Below, piece by piece: positions 1 through 11,913 of a stretch of DNA of 47,988 nt. Within the stretch, counting starts at the first letter, position 1, and each line of letters begins with the position of its first letter. Under the pieces are notes generated by a model. The model made no database searches, was not told the origin of the DNA, and saw only the letters and a program-made list of their open reading frames with translations. Made by a program: the position numbers and the translations under genes. Origin of the DNA: Collybiopsis luxurians FD-317 M1 (lineage: Eukaryota; Basidiomycota; Agaricomycetes; Agaricales; Omphalotaceae). Location: the NCBI GenBank assembly GCA_000827265.1, contig KN834831.1, positions 210,807 through 258,794 of the forward strand, written 5' to 3'.

Positions 1-1182
1 GGTATATGTGGATTATCATACCGTGGGTGCAGAAAAAGATGTCACTACCTTATATGGTAACCCCCCAAATTCTGAAGGTTTTGCTTCGTTTTTTTCTGCT
101 TGTCCAATATCATTCTTATGGTTTTATATCCATTGTACAAATTCCAGCAGTAGTTATAATGCATTTACAGCCTACAGGAGTCAGTTTGTGGTCAAAGTAC
201 GAGGCTGGAGCGCTGTTGGAGCGCAGGTGGGCAGCTCGGGTTAGGTCCGGAAACCACGTGAGAGTCCACATGAGTCAGCTTTCAATGGTACTGGGGGATG
301 ACACTTCCAAATATGGAAGAGCCGTTCCTGATGACACTTCGGTCAAAATATATGTGCGCGTAACATCTCTTATGAAATTGCGCGCGCTTTTACAAAATTT
401 TGTGCGCGCGCGAACATAATATGTATATGTGCAAAGTTTATTTTTTCGTACTTTGGGACAGGATAGGAACCGGTCTGTTATCCGAACATTCCGAAACGAT
501 TAATTGCATGATTTTTGGCAATTAATGCCTACGGGAAGTCATCCATTAATCCAATTTCCAATCTTTTCGGAACTCGCCCAATCTTTTTATTTGAAGCTTT
601 AATTGCTGCGGGAAGTCATCCAGTAAGGCACGTTTTTCAAAAAACTGTCAGTAAATTGTCTACCCTCCCGCGCAGCAATATATCAGCGCGCATAGCGGCA
701 TCTCGGCTGAAGGTGCAAGATTACTGAAACGGTAGTAAAAGGGTAAGTATTCTGAATATAACGTAGAGATGTCACATTGAAATTGAACCAAGCGGGTCTG
801 TTACAACACTTGTAGCAAAATAAAATATTTTAGCATCGCAACTTGATACATGTACAATCATACAAGTGATTTCCGTCTAAGTAAGCACATTGTTAAATCC
901 CTTTTTGTTTGGTAGGGGGTGCCGCGCCCGACACCCCCAACCCTCCCCGCCCCAGCTTTCAGTAAATTTCAGTTCTCAAGTACCACGCGCTGATAGTCCG
1001 ATACCCATGCTCATCGCATCGCGTTGACCTTTTTTTACTTTCCTCCTCTCCTTCTCGTATTCCCCCAAAGATTCCTAAATGCAATGCGAACACGCCCCCT
1101 CACACCTCCTCTCACAAACGAACACGAACAATACGAACTAAGATCCCAACATCCCGCATCCATCTATCCATCCATCCGATCC
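1..1182. other. Left-edge region without a recognisable gene
   Basis: No open frame here shows a recognisable domain, and none of the longer frames (the largest about 137 codons at the left edge) has codon structure or splice sites that suggest a gene. The stretch is AT-rich with scattered GC-alternating tracts. It contains the palindromic element near 380-412, listed separately, and two imperfect copies of a CGGGAAGTCATCCA-type motif near 533-548 and 609-623. Positions 900-1180 form the 3' flank of the minus-strand DDI1 gene. Nothing else can be supported. Confidence 0.5.
380..412. repeat. GC-alternating palindrome with AT core
   Basis: Alternating GCGCGCGC tracts flank a perfect 12-base palindrome, ACAAAATTTTGT (392-403). 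The whole segment is nearly self-complementary and could form a hairpin or Z-DNA-like structure. It lies outside any recognised gene. Function is unknown and it may be chance sequence. Confidence 0.5.
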
Positions 1183-3032
1183 TCAAAACATCAAACTAGC
1201 AGCAGCATCCACATTCCCCCCCGCAGCATCCAACATCGATATCGCCACTTCCCTCGTAGCCCCTAGATCCATCAGCACACGTATATTATCTTCCGAGTGA
1301 CTTTGTCTTTGACGGGATGCACCTCCGCCTGCAGGAGATGGCCTTGCGTTTGGGTTTGGGTTTGAGCGGGAAGCAAGTGTAGAGCTGGAGCGGGAGGGTG
1401 TGGTGGGAGGTCGAGTATTGGGAGACGCTGGGCCGCGTCCGAGGACGTTGGACGCGCCGGGCGTTGCTGCACCTGCTGTAGCCAATCTCGGAGCGGGTGA
1501 TCCACCGAGCGTGGATCCGCTTCCAGGGAAGCTGGGACCCGCGGAGGATGAACCCGAAGAAGACCCTAATGTATATAGACAGAGAATATCAGTTACGTCT
1601 GTTCACGAGTGACACACGGAATGGAAGGAGACATAGCCCCACCTGCTGCACCTGCACCTGCACCTTTACTAGCTTCCAAAGCTTGTCTCAAAGCTTCTTC
1701 CTCCGTTTCCAACCCCCTGGCCTTTGCAGGCAGCTGATGTTCCGCCAAGAACGGAATTTCTCTCCCTTGAATCCTCAACACGTTCTTCTCTAGATCGATA
1801 GAGGCTTGGTAGGACTTGAGCATATCAAGTCCGAGAAGCAAATCCATATCTCGGCCCTAGATGTCCGAAGTAGGGAGATGGATTAGTCAATCGTGTACGG
1901 AATCGGGAGGCAAGGGAGGGGGGGGGGGGGTAGGACGCGCGTATAGTATACGTGTACAGTATACGTACCTCCATGACCATAAAGCTACACGGCAAATGCA
2001 AGTCTGCGACTTTGAACTGAGTCGAATGCACTCGTCCGAGAATTTTTGCTGTACCCACTCCGCGGGCTATTCCGGCAAAACGCGTGTCCAAAAGACGCAT
2101 GATGCTAGAAAAGAAGAATTAAGAACGTCGATCTGGTCGGAAAACTTTAATGAACTTGCCCGCAGCTTTCTGCACATTCCGGCGAAACTAGATGAGAATA
2201 CGATCAGTCAATCGGAAAGAAAGGATGAATGATGCATATGTACTCACTGATCGTTTGCTGTGCGCCACTATCCACGAATGCCTTCACCGGATGCCCATTG
2301 ACTTCTGCATCAATACTACAGCAACAACAGCACATCAGCATCAACAATCCACGAAACAGAAATCAAGGGAATACACGAACTAGAGCATAGTAACCCTCCC
2401 AAAGCTCTCCGGGCTATACTCAAGTGCATGTTCCATATTATCCAAAACCGCCTGCTGCCTAATCCTCTCCTCAATCTTCCTCTGCGCCTCCACATCGAAC
2501 GGGTCCGCATTCAAAAGACTCAGCTCCTGCTGTGCCGCCAACTCAGCCTGCTGCTGCTGCTGCATTCGCGTCTGCCGCAACAGTTCCGCAAACCGAGCTG
2601 GGTTGCTCCTCGCTGCCTCTGCGATTTCCGGCTGAGCCTGTTCGAGCTGGGCCATGAGATTTGGGTCGCCTAAAAGCTGCAGGCGCATCGTTTCTGCGTC
2701 GTGGTCGACGGCTTGACCGGACGGCGCGATCATGGCTTTTCTGCGAAAACTGAGAACGGCAGAGTCAGAGACGTTCAGCTGGCGGAGGGTTCGTTTGAGT
2801 TGGGAGGGGGAGGAGGTGAGGTCGGTGTTTTGGTATGAGATGGATTGATCTGCGGTTGGGATTCCAGACTATATAGAATAGATAAATGTTTGGGAGGGGG
2901 TAGTGGTGGAATTTGAAGGCGTTTAAAACTGACCTCGGCTTCCAAGAGAACCATGACGTTCTCGAGTTCCATGTCTGGATCGATTTCGATGGAAAACGTT
3001 TCACCGAGGTCAGTGACGAATGTGAGATTCAT
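1183..3032 (-). CDS. DDI1: Ddi1-type ubiquitin shuttle / retropepsin-like aspartic protease
   Basis: The model has seven exons: 3032-2934, 2868-2381, 2315-2248, 2187-2160, 2104-1969, 1856-about 1607, 1565-1183, giving about 483 aa. The N-terminus ([18 protein letters not shown]) is a ubiquitin-like domain. A helical middle region with a Gln-rich tract follows, then the retropepsin domain with catalytic motif FVDSGAQQT and the downstream GLDML segment. A Ser/Pro-rich linker leads to a C-terminal UBA domain ([18 protein letters not shown]). This UBL-RVP-UBA order is the full Ddi1 architecture, which delivers and cleaves highly ubiquitinated proteasome substrates in the cytosol. Intron 1 uses the TAG at 2869-2871; the CAG at 2850-2852 would shift the frame. 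Intron 4 begins GCAAGT, a GC-AG intron. The donor of intron 6 is ambiguous (two phase-compatible GT sites near 1606 and 1616). Intron 5 carries a run of about 13 G on the plus strand. Confidence 0.93.
2105..2159 (-). other. GC-AG intron in DDI1
   Basis: Read on the minus strand, the intron starts GCAAGT and ends CTAG. Splicing here joins codons to give [15 protein letters not shown], exactly the family sequence after the catalytic DSGA motif. No GT donor nearby keeps the frame. Confidence 0.75.
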
Positions 3033-3378
3033 TGTGGTGATGGGTGGTGGTGGTGGTAGTACTTAATAAAGAAATAAAGAAAGGAAACTTGACGCGGTTA
3101 ATGAGGCGCGGAATTCTCGGGCCCCAGGTATCCGCTCAATTCATGAACATCCTCGAACATCCTCGAACACTACACTAATGGAGATATTCAAAAAAAAGTC
3201 CTATAGGCTATGTATACTGTAAACATCCTGCGCGTGTAATTGCTATATAGATACACATTCGAATTCCATGTTTCTCTAACGAGGCACTCCATTCCGATAA
3301 CTCGCCCCAAACCGACTGGACACCGCGCACACATACAGAGCGTCAAAAGCAACATTTGAGCAACACAATCGAACCAAC
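3033..3378. other. Intergenic: DDI1 upstream and ATG29 downstream
   Basis: This is a short spacer between two minus-strand genes. It should hold the DDI1 promoter and the ATG29 3' UTR. A small tandem repeat of CATCCTCGAA occurs near 3148-3168. No gene or clear promoter element was recognised. Confidence 0.5.
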
Positions 3379-4970
3379 TCACATTCTCGACCCATTCCCT
3401 CTTATATTAGACAACAACGCACTGTCCAAAGCGCTCCCAGATAAACTGCCATCCAGATACGCAGACTCACCACTGAGATCACTAAAACTCCCTGTCGACG
3501 CCTCCGACCCATCCCTATCTCTATCGTACTCTGCCAACCGACCGGCAGCATGTCCATGCGCGGCGAACTTACGATGAGACTGCCCAAGTGCATTCCGAGG
3601 AGACAGCGTCGGAGGGCTAGACGATTTACTTGGGGACATGTGTCTCCTCAATGGCGAACGAGGCTGAGGTGACTGCGGCGTCGAGTCTGCTGAAGGTGAG
3701 GGTATCTCGGGAAGAGACCCCTGCGGCGAGCTGGCACTAGAAACACTCTGACTCGTACTAGCACTCCGACTAGATAGAGACGCATTGTAATGATGCCGAT
3801 TATGATGATGGTTGTTTTGACTCTGTCGACCAATCCCCACCGCCTGCGTACCACTGGCACTAAGATCCCTCCCCCGTTCGAGTTCTCTGTTAAAGTTTTG
3901 ACTCTGATTCTGCTTCGCCATCTGTCTCCCCTGCTTCCGCCCGACACTAACCAACCCCAACATATCCCCCGTCATCATCTTTTGCAAATCCGCCAACTTC
4001 TTATCCAACGCCTCCTGCTCCTCCGCTACCCGTTCCGCTTCCTCCTCTTTGAGCATCTCATCGTCATCAGAGTCCATCTCATCTTCATCTTCATCTTCCG
4101 ATAACGGAGAAGCCGACGACCCAGCGCGGTCCCGGGTACGATTGAAGGTAGGAGAAAGATGCGGAAACGCAGCAGGATTTCGAGCGATAGGTGTTTGCAG
4201 AGTCAACGTGGAAGAAGATAAATTCGTCTTTTGCCCAATCGAATTGAGCCTTGCACGAATCCCCAACGGAGTAGATGAAGAAGACCTTGGCCCACCACCA
4301 ATCGAAGGCGATAATCTCGTATTCAACCTCCCCAGTGGAGTCCTTCCACCCATATTAACATTCGTCATTGGCTGCTGGCCCGTGATCGTCCCCGTCGTCC
4401 CAGCAGTCGAACCCGAACCCGAACTCCCACTCCCAGTCCCAGTCGTAGCCGTAGTCGCAGTCGCAGTCGCAGTCGCTATCGACGCATCCCAAGGCGACCC
4501 AGAAGGCGCATTCGGAGACAAAGGACTCGAAACCCCCGGAATATCTTGCAATCCCCTTAAATCCTCTTGATACCTTGCATGCACCCTGTACAGCAAATAC
4601 GGCAGAGGCACTTGGAGATGTGCCGCCAGTCCTTTCCCTGTATATATTCATTCGCTCGTATCCGTGAACAAACAAGGAAGGAAGGGGCTCCACTCACAGT
4701 CTGCGCCACCACTATCGCTAGCTCGAGATTTCTCTATCACTTTCCAAAGGATATCGGCCTTTTCAGAGTTCCATTCCACCTGAATTTAATAAAGAAAACA
4801 AAGGAGTTAAAACTTTAATGTTGCGCCAGGGGGTACAAGTCACGGAAAAATGACAACGCCGACACGCTTACCCTTGGAGGATCAACAATTTGGTCTTCTG
4901 GATTTACAGGCCTATTGTACGGCAGTCGAACGACGACGCGCACGTTCTGAGCTGAAGTTGTTGAAGGCAT
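3379..4970 (-). CDS. ATG29: Atg29-like autophagy scaffold protein
   Basis: Three exons (4970-4872, 4779-4698, 4637-3379) give 479 aa. The first 80 residues read as the Atg29 N-terminal domain: RVVVRLPYNRP, then DPPRVEWNSEKADILW, then DWKGLAAHLQVPLPYLLYR. Spacing of the EWN...LW and WKGLAAHL...P-LLYR blocks matches the yeast Atg29 pattern. The remaining 400 residues are low complexity: Thr/Ser/Gly-rich, an acidic EDEDEDEMDSDDDEMLKEEE stretch with a short coiled-coil-like segment, then Ser/Pro/His-rich sequence. In yeast, Atg29 works with Atg31 and Atg17 as the scaffold that recruits other Atg proteins to the phagophore assembly site. The long disordered tail is an extension beyond the yeast protein. 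The gene lies between DDI1 and SPT3 on the same strand. The family call rests on the N-terminal domain only. Confidence 0.87.
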
Positions 4971-5130
4971 CGTTGACGTTAACCGGTTCGGAGACGGGTT
5001 AGCAATATCACTTCAGAATCATCATGATGAGTGTACAAATGAAGGGAATTCAAGCGGAGCTCACACGCATCCTTCGACTACACATACAAAATACATTTAC
5101 TAGTCCTAGTATACACAACATATTACAGCC

Positions 5131-6495
5131 TTAAATAAGCGATATCCTAGTCCGCACAAGCCCTCCTCTCCAATTATGTATCCCAGCCGAACGTCGATGA
5201 GACCAATCCCCTTGCATTCTACTAAACGCATCCTGAATATGCTCAGGCCTCAACGCCGTCCTCGCTTCAGGCGGCGGAAGGAACAGCGAATTCACCGGCA
5301 TCGTATACTCGTCCCTATCAGGCGACTCCTCCCTCCGCCTCTTCTCTGTCGACCCACCGCTACCCGTGGCTTTGCGCTTCCCAAGCACGGGAGAGGAATA
5401 GTCGTCCCTGTGATAAGCTTCTTCAAGGGACTTTTTCACCGCGAGTCCGGCTAGCGTCAAGGAACGGACCATCTCGAAGGCAAGGAAACCGACAATGTCG
5501 ACCGTGTCGTCGTTGGGGCGGAGGTCGAGATGCGAAGGGAGATTGAGGAATTCACGGAATCGTTTGGCTGGAACACGTACATATTAAAATACCCGGAAAA
5601 AAAATGTCACAGACATACCTTTACGATAAGTGAACGTCGCTTGTCGACAGTCTGCATAATGCGTGTATTCTTCCCTCGTCATTTGCCGTGTAGCATCGTC
5701 CGCTTCCTGCGAACAATAGCAGTCAGTATCATACCTAAACACAAAGAGTAACAACACACGAACCTTCAACCGCTGGATAGAAGCTTCATGCGCTTCAATA
5801 TCATCCTCATCTTCCTCATCATCAGACTGGTGTCCATTCTGCCTCAGAACCTCAGAATAGAGCGTCGTAATCTCCCAAGGCAATTTAATCGTAATCTTCT
5901 GCGCTTTCGCAGCCAACTTGTCTATGTGATGATATCCAGAGAACATTTAGACGTCACCAATCCCAGACAGACGTAGACGCAGACGTACCATCCGCCCCGT
6001 CCTCCAAAGCTTCATCTACACCCCCTCCGCCAGCGGCATTATCAGAATCCTTTGCGTGCTTCCGGACGTCTTTCCATGAAAGATAAGTTCGTAAACGATT
6101 GACTTTGCCTCTGTCGTGCCGAATGAGGAAGATGAGGTCTTCCGCGGAGAGATATCGCGCTCCTCGACGAGTTGCTAGATTTCTGGCTTGGAGAATCTAC
6201 CGGTGATGGATGAAGGGTACAGTAAGTGTCTCGCTTCATCCGAGTCGCGAGCAGGGTAAGAAAGAATCCAGCGTACCAGTTCGACAAGTTGACCTCGGAC
6301 GATATCTTCTACGAGGTTGACGGTCTCTTGGATTGGGTCTTGGACTTCGCCGAACACAAACATCTACAATTTTTAGGTTATGAGAATGAGAAAGTAGTCG
6401 AAGTTGAAAAAAAATACCATTTGAGAGATTTCCTGAGTATACTTGTAATCTCTTGTGGCACTTGCAGGCTCTGTGGGCTTCTTTGACGTAGCCAT
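5131..6495 (-). CDS. SPT3: Spt3-like SAGA complex subunit
   Basis: Six exons (6495-6418, 6363-6277, 6196-5989, 5921-5764, 5706-5619, 5567-5131) give 351 aa with consistent phases. The N-terminal histone-fold reads [33 protein letters not shown], then [20 protein letters not shown] and [12 protein letters not shown] second conserved block begins [11 protein letters not shown] and runs through [23 protein letters not shown] short basic stretch (GKRKATG...EKRRREE) precedes the end. Spt3 is the TBP-interacting histone-fold subunit of SAGA, acting in the nucleus at TATA promoters. Total length is close to the yeast protein (about 340 residues). The start was chosen because the first exon ends exactly in frame with MFVFGEV. 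Confidence 0.94.
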
Positions 6496-6735
6496 AGCGA
6501 GGGTTAGAGCTAAATCTCCCGGCTGTGGTTGATGGTAAGCAAATTAAAGCTATGGGCGCTTATCCCGCGAACTAGACGCCGGCTTTCTAACAATTGGCAA
6601 CTGTGATACAATAATCTCGAGTTCCTTTCCTTGATTGCAATCCGACAAATGTAACGTTTAACAATGGACTCGGGACATATACAGCCTTACATACATACAG
6701 CAGCAGATTTAGATTGAACAATGCAGCGTACCCTC

Positions 6736-7987
6736 TCACAACTTCGCAACCACCTTGTCCTCCTTCTCCTCCTTCACATCGTTAAACAACGTTCCAATAC
6801 CTCCACCAACCCACGTCTCCATCCTATCCCCATCCTTGATGTACACCGGAGGCTTGCGCGCGAACCCAACTCCTTTGGGCGTTCCAGTCAATATAATCGA
6901 CCCAGGCTCAAGTGTCGTCCCTTGGGACAGGTGAGCGATTGTTCGACGGACGTTGAAGATCTGGTCACTGTATGCAGAATAGAGCGGGTTTAGGAAATGA
7001 GGTAAGATTGGATGAGATGAGCATGCATTCGTTGGGGAAAATTGACGGGTCATTCGATGAACGCGGACTTACGCAGTACTGCCGTCTTGCATGACTTGTC
7101 CATTCACTACACATTTCAAGGCGACCTTTTGAGGATCGGGAATAACAGAGGCCGAGACCAAACATGGTCCAAGCGGATTCGTATTATCTGAAAGAAAAAA
7201 GACGAGTCTAGAATCGCCCCATCTTACAAATCAAAAATCCGTACCGAATCCTTTCGAGAAACACCATTGCGAGACGATCATCTGGTGTTTGCGGAAAGAG
7301 ACCTTCGTTCCCGCAATGATTACCAAGCTAAGCTTAGCGTCACTTGGGGTATTAGAAAGGTCACTCACATCATTCGCGCCCGTATAGGCCAACACATAAT
7401 CCAGGGCATCTTCCTCTTTGACATCTTTAGCCGGCTTACCGATCACAATTGTAAACTCGACTTCATAGTCAGGGATATGTTCTTGCACGGGTTGAGCAGC
7501 GGTGGGGATAATCACTGTTCCCTCGGGTCCAATGAGGGAAGAGGTGGGCTTGACGAACAGAACAGGGACAGCGGGAGCTGGAAGACCTGCCTCTGCCTAC
7601 GTACAGGTAAACATGTTGGATTGGAAGTGTTTGCATCATCAATGGAAAGAGACAAACCGCATGGTCAGAGTAGTTCAGTCCCAAGCATCTGACGAACCCG
7701 ACTTCCCTCCTAGAGAGTGGGGAAAGCAGATACTTTACTGTTAGGACTTTTTGGGTGACTTGCGCGGTTAGATCCAGCGCAGAGCCAATAATTTCATAGG
7801 CCTTGATGGGTGTGCCCTTGTGTGCAGCGACACCGACTGTAGTATCTCAAGTCAGTATAATTACAACGACCTGTAAGTAACTCCCACCATCGAGGTTAGC
7901 ATCGACTGGTTCGCCAAGATGAACACCGCCTGTCTCAACAGCTACGAAACGGATAAGCCGCGTCCATTGTGTACGGATAGGTGCCAT
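6736..7987 (-). CDS. Fumarylacetoacetate hydrolase (FAH) family enzyme
   Basis: Six exons (7987-7888, 7836-7658, 7596-7369, 7302-7245, 7187-7073, 6967-6736) give 303 aa. The fold signature is clear: VRCLGLNYSDHA, then the metal-binding DYEVEFTIVIGK (E-x-E), ANDVSFRKHQ (third acidic ligand), QWCFSKGFDNTNPLGP, and the C-terminal GSIILTGTPKGVGF. This is the short cytosolic or mitochondrial FAHD-type enzyme, not the 420-residue fumarylacetoacetase. Family members cleave C-C bonds of acylpyruvates or decarboxylate oxaloacetate; the substrate cannot be set from sequence. It starts 265 bp from the divergent CDC14 gene and stops 240 bp from the SPT3 start. Confidence 0.92.
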
Positions 7988-8252
7988 CGTTGTCGATGCC
8001 TGATGGTGATAGTGGTGCAGGAAGAAGTGTGATGGAAGAAGTGTGAATGGACGCGGGATGGCCGTAACCTTCCTGATCCGAATAACACGGTCACGTGCTG
8101 ATATGTTTGCCGAGAATTTTGCCGCCTCGTGCCACTCTTCCACCGCAAACACGTTCCATTTCCGAAAATTCAAGATTTGCCCTTTGATACCCTTTTTTCC
8201 TCAATTTATTGGCGCCACTCTTTCCAAAGCTCGTTGAGCAGACCACTTTTCA

Positions 8253-10857
8253 ATGGATTCAGACAGCCAGCAAAGACATTCAACGCTTAGAGAAGACGTA
8301 GAGAATGACTTGGACGAGGTCGGCTTTCTTTTTCTTTTTTTTTTTCTACGTCTCACCTGACTCGCCACATAGATTATTTCCTTGCGCAACAACTCTGACG
8401 CTAAAACCGCCGCTTTGAAAAGGCTTGAACTGCTAGTTGGAAGTCTTTGCGTGAAATCAACGACTACTGCCGACGTGGTGGGAGACTTGGACCAACTTGT
8501 GAGGCTGCAGGACAGCTTCGAATATAACAGTGAGTCATAGCTTTACGAACGTTGACCGCAATTAGCTTAGCGTGACCTTCTAGTTCCTTCCCGACTACTA
8601 CCATGGATCTCAGCTTCTTCAGCAAGACTGGAATCACTGTATAAGAGTGCAGGAGGTGAGTCCAGCACGTATTAACGTATTCACAATCAGACAAACTAGT
8701 TTTGATGCAGATGATACGGATTACGATGGGTCGAGAGAAATTGCCACTCAGATAGCCCTCGCCCTTTCCATCGTCCAAGGGATAGCTCTGAACCATTCAC
8801 GCAGCAAGAGTTGGCTAGGGAGGATCAAGTCGCTCGAGGTATAAATCTTCCCTGTTACTAATAAGATCACGACTCAGATTTTGCCCCGCAGATATTCGTG
8901 GATCTCCTGCTCACTTCGAGACATGTATCATCTACCGCCACATCGTCCTCCCTGGACCCATTGAATCCTGGTTCTCTTACATCTACCATTCTCGATACGC
9001 TCTTGTGCATCCTCGTAGATTCAACTTCTGCGCTGCGTGCATTTGAGGAGTGTAATGGGGTACAGGCAATTGTAAAGATTCTGAAGAGAGCAGTAACTCC
9101 TAGGGAGGTTCGGTGAGCCTCGATATTTCTTTCAGCTTTGAAGCGAGTAACTGACGGAAGTGCCAACTAGGATGAAATGCATGGAGTTCTTATACTTTTA
9201 TCTCCTCGACGAAACAAAACCATCTTCGTCAATGATCTCCACAGAGTCTCTCCAGTACGACAGCCCAGCCCCCACCGTTCCCAACACGCCAGTACATGCA
9301 AAGTCTCATTCCAGATCTCGTTCATCCCAAAGTCAAAGCTCCATATTACCACCCATAGTCCCCAATACACCGGCAAAGTCGTCGAGTTCTCATTCCATCA
9401 TGCGAGGCTCATCGCTCTCGTCCATTTCTTCCGATTCCTCTGCTAGTTCGATTTCGCAGCCTTCTACAACCTCTCGAGCAAAAGCGAAGAAACCCTACTT
9501 GAACGGACTCACTGCTCCCAATCGACCTTCACCCAAGCCGAGGTCAGAATACGGTTCCTCGACGTATTCCTTCCCCCATTCATCCTTCTCGGGACCGAGC
9601 GTCGGGTCCGCAAATTCTAGTGAAAAGGGATACGTGACTGAAAGCTCTCAGGGCTCCCGGTCGAATTCACATAATGATCCCAATGTCGAAGACGCAGTGA
9701 CTGCCACTACCACTACTACTGCAGCCAACGCCAATGCCAAGTCCTTACGATCAGTCTCGTCTGGCTCCGCGCAGTCTTTCAGTTCTACCACCACGACTTC
9801 GTCCTCTACTACTTCTGCCACTACTTCGTCGTCTCTGGGTTCCACCACGACCGCTCCTAGTTCGGCGGAGTCTTCGCCGAAGAAGATGGCGGTTGGCTTA
9901 CCGCCTCAGGTTCCGGTTTCGGTGCTTCCTACAATACCTTCTGGGTCGATGGTGTATGGTGATTATAAGACTCCTCCGGGTTCGCCGGAGATGGAGTTTG
10001 TGGGGAAGGGTAAGGAGCCTATGACCCCTTCTGCGAAACCGAAGCGGAATTCTGCTGCTGCTGCTCCTGTTGTTTCTCGGGCCGTACCAAAAACTCCGGT
10101 GTCGTCCAAGACGTCTTCAAGTTCGAATTTGAGCAAGGTACCTCCCCTTCCGCAAAGTGAGAAGAGCAGTAGGCCGTTGTTTGCTTCCGCTTCTTCTTCG
10201 AATGGAGCAATGGTTCAGCCGCGTTCGTTGATGATGTTGAAGAGGGAGGTGGATTTTATTCCTGAGAGTCCGCAGAAGGTTTTTACTGGTGCGAGTGGGA
10301 ATACGAGTGCTGCACCAAGCCCCATAGGCAACGGCAGCGGGAGCGGAAGTGGCGCGTTCATTTATACAGGGACTGTGGCTGGGATGGGGGGAAGGAGGGG
10401 GGAGAGGGCGAGGACTCATTCAAGGACTAGATCTGCGTTGGCGTTGGGGGCGTCGTCGTCCACTTCCTCGTCCTCGTCTTCGTATTCTTCCATGCGAACG
10501 ACGACGATGAGCCGGGGAACGTCGAGGGAAAGGGGACATGTTAGGGCCAAGTCTGTTGGGAGGAGCGAGAGAGAGGAGAGGGGGGTTAGGAATGAGGATG
10601 TTGATGGAGGGGGAGAGATGATGATGAAGGAGCAGGATGAGGGCCGTCAGGCGAGGGAGATTTTAGGTCTGGGGATGGGTCAAACGGAAGGCAAAGCTCT
10701 TAGTAACGGAGGTGTCGGTGTCGGCAGCGGCGGAAGGAAGATGGTGGTTCGAGCTCGGACTACAGAGGAGAAGAAGGAAATTTTGGGGACGATGTTGGGG
10801 AATGTGGATGCTTTGGTGGAAGGTGTGAGGAATGTTGGGATATGGGGTTTGGTTTGA
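8253..10857 (+). CDS. CDC14: Cdc14/SIN-type cell division control protein with long Ser-rich tail
   Basis: Six exons (8253-8318, 8373-8529, 8584-8655, 8711-8838, 8892-9112, 9171-10857) give 776 aa. The first 250 residues are helical and resemble the fungal Cdc14 septation-initiation-network family (the fission yeast Sid1 kinase partner, not the Cdc14 phosphatase). Visible blocks are IATQIALALSIVQGIALNHS, KSWLGRIKSLEIFVDLLL, LRAFEECNGVQAIVKILK, and VRMKCMEFLYFYLLDE. The last exon codes about 520 residues of Ser/Thr/Pro-rich disordered sequence with repeated VPNTP motifs and poly-Ser runs, probably a phosphorylation-rich tail. Near the end EEKKEILGTMLGNVDALVEGV is a short conserved-looking helix. 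Family assignment is from remembered motifs, so a HEAT/armadillo-like regulator is the alternative. Confidence 0.78.
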
Positions 10858-11173
10858 TTGGGAGTCTTGACTGACGGGGAACACCTTGTTGCATTCATTG
10901 TGGACTTTCACGAACTCACGAACTCACGAACCTAACTTGCACTCTCTTGAACTGTACGCTTTGTCAATTGCTTTGTTATCGTCCTCTCGCGCTTTGTTGC
11001 ATTTTTGCATACCCTGTTTTTTTTTTTTTTGTTTATTTACCGCATCCACGGATAGTTTGTGTTGCATGTTTGTATGTAATTTAGAGTACATATGGAATTA
11101 GTATTGTTATTGGGATGAGTAAAGAGGATAGATAGGTTACAGTAGATGGTTGGAGAGGAAGGGGGTGGAAATT
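10858..11173. other. Convergent intergenic region, CDC14 / COA3 3' ends
   Basis: Two genes converge here. The sequence is T-rich on the plus strand (poly-T run near 11021-11032). A short triplicated ACGAACTC occurs at about 10910-10930. No gene is seen. Confidence 0.5.
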
Positions 11174-11913
11174 TTACTTTTTCGATGACACTGTGCCAAT
11201 GTTATCCACGTCTGGTGCTCCCCAGACTAGAGTTTTTCTTGTCGGATCCAGCGCACTAGGGAACGTTTTCTCCAGTATCCCAACCAATACACCTCGTCTC
11301 CCATTGCTCTCCCGAACTTCCGATTCCGCGGGTACTAAACCCTGCGACGCTCTCAGCCCCGAAGTCTCATCCGAAACCAGTCCCCCCACTCCCATCGTAG
11401 CAATATTGATATCCTTCGCCACAGCCTGAGCAGCGCGCTCCATAACATTCTTTTCCTCGCCAACCGTCAACACCGTCGCACTGGCCGTGTCCTTTCTCAT
11501 CTTTTCGATCCGCTGCGTTCTTTCGGCTTCCCGCTGGGCTTTTGCCTCGGCGTCGATGTCACCAAAGTCGTCCTGTTTGACGGCACGGATGGAGTAGGTG
11601 TATACGCTTACGACGAAAGTTCCGAGGAGGATGCCGGTTATGGTGTTTCGGAGGAGGAAGGGGGCGCGTGCGCGCCGCATGCCTGGAGACATTACCTTTT
11701 GGTTTTGGACGGAGTGGTGCGGAAAGATAGTAGTGAGAAGTGAAGAAGGGATTGAGTATTGATTTTGATACAAAGGGAAAGGAAAAAAGCGGAAAGTGAG
11801 TAGGTGTCGTATTAGCTGGAAATTGGCTAACTCACCCCCGCACTTGGACGCCATGTTCTAGCTGCTCTTTTTGGGTCAATGTACTTCCTTTGAAATTGAT
11901 CCGATGAGGCCAT
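11174..11913 (-). CDS. COA3: Coa3-like mitochondrial cytochrome c oxidase assembly factor
   Basis: Two exons (11913-11836, 11695-11174) give 199 aa. Exon 1 encodes MASSDQFQRKYIDPKRAA and ends RPSAG. Exon 2 starts VMSPGMRRARAPFLLRNTI and continues through a single membrane helix (ITGILLGTFVVSVYTYS) into IRAVKQDDFGDID, the Coa3/CCDC56 signature. A charged coiled-coil-like stretch (AEAKAQREAERTQRIEKMRK) follows. The protein is expected in the mitochondrial inner membrane, where Coa3 stabilises newly made Cox1. The C-terminal 110 residues are less conserved and longer than in yeast. The exon 1 and exon 2 5' parts are duplicated as relics at 14.7-15.1 kb and 18.1-18.4 kb. From an out-of-frame ATG at 11854, intron 1 also stays open into exon 2, which may mislead gene callers. 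Confidence 0.88.

Noticed and set aside
2850..2933. 84 bp version of DDI1 intron 1 ending at CAG 2850-2852
   Set aside because: It leaves the following exon in a frame that stops soon. The TAG at 2869-2871 restores the ubiquitin-like domain.
4049..4570. 173-codon plus-strand frame opposite ATG29
   Set aside because: It is antisense to the low-complexity exon 3 of ATG29 and shows no domain; the frame is open because of composition bias.
8253..10857. Cdc14 phosphatase
   Set aside because: No HCxxGxxR phosphatase loop is present. The helical blocks fit the unrelated SIN-pathway Cdc14 family.
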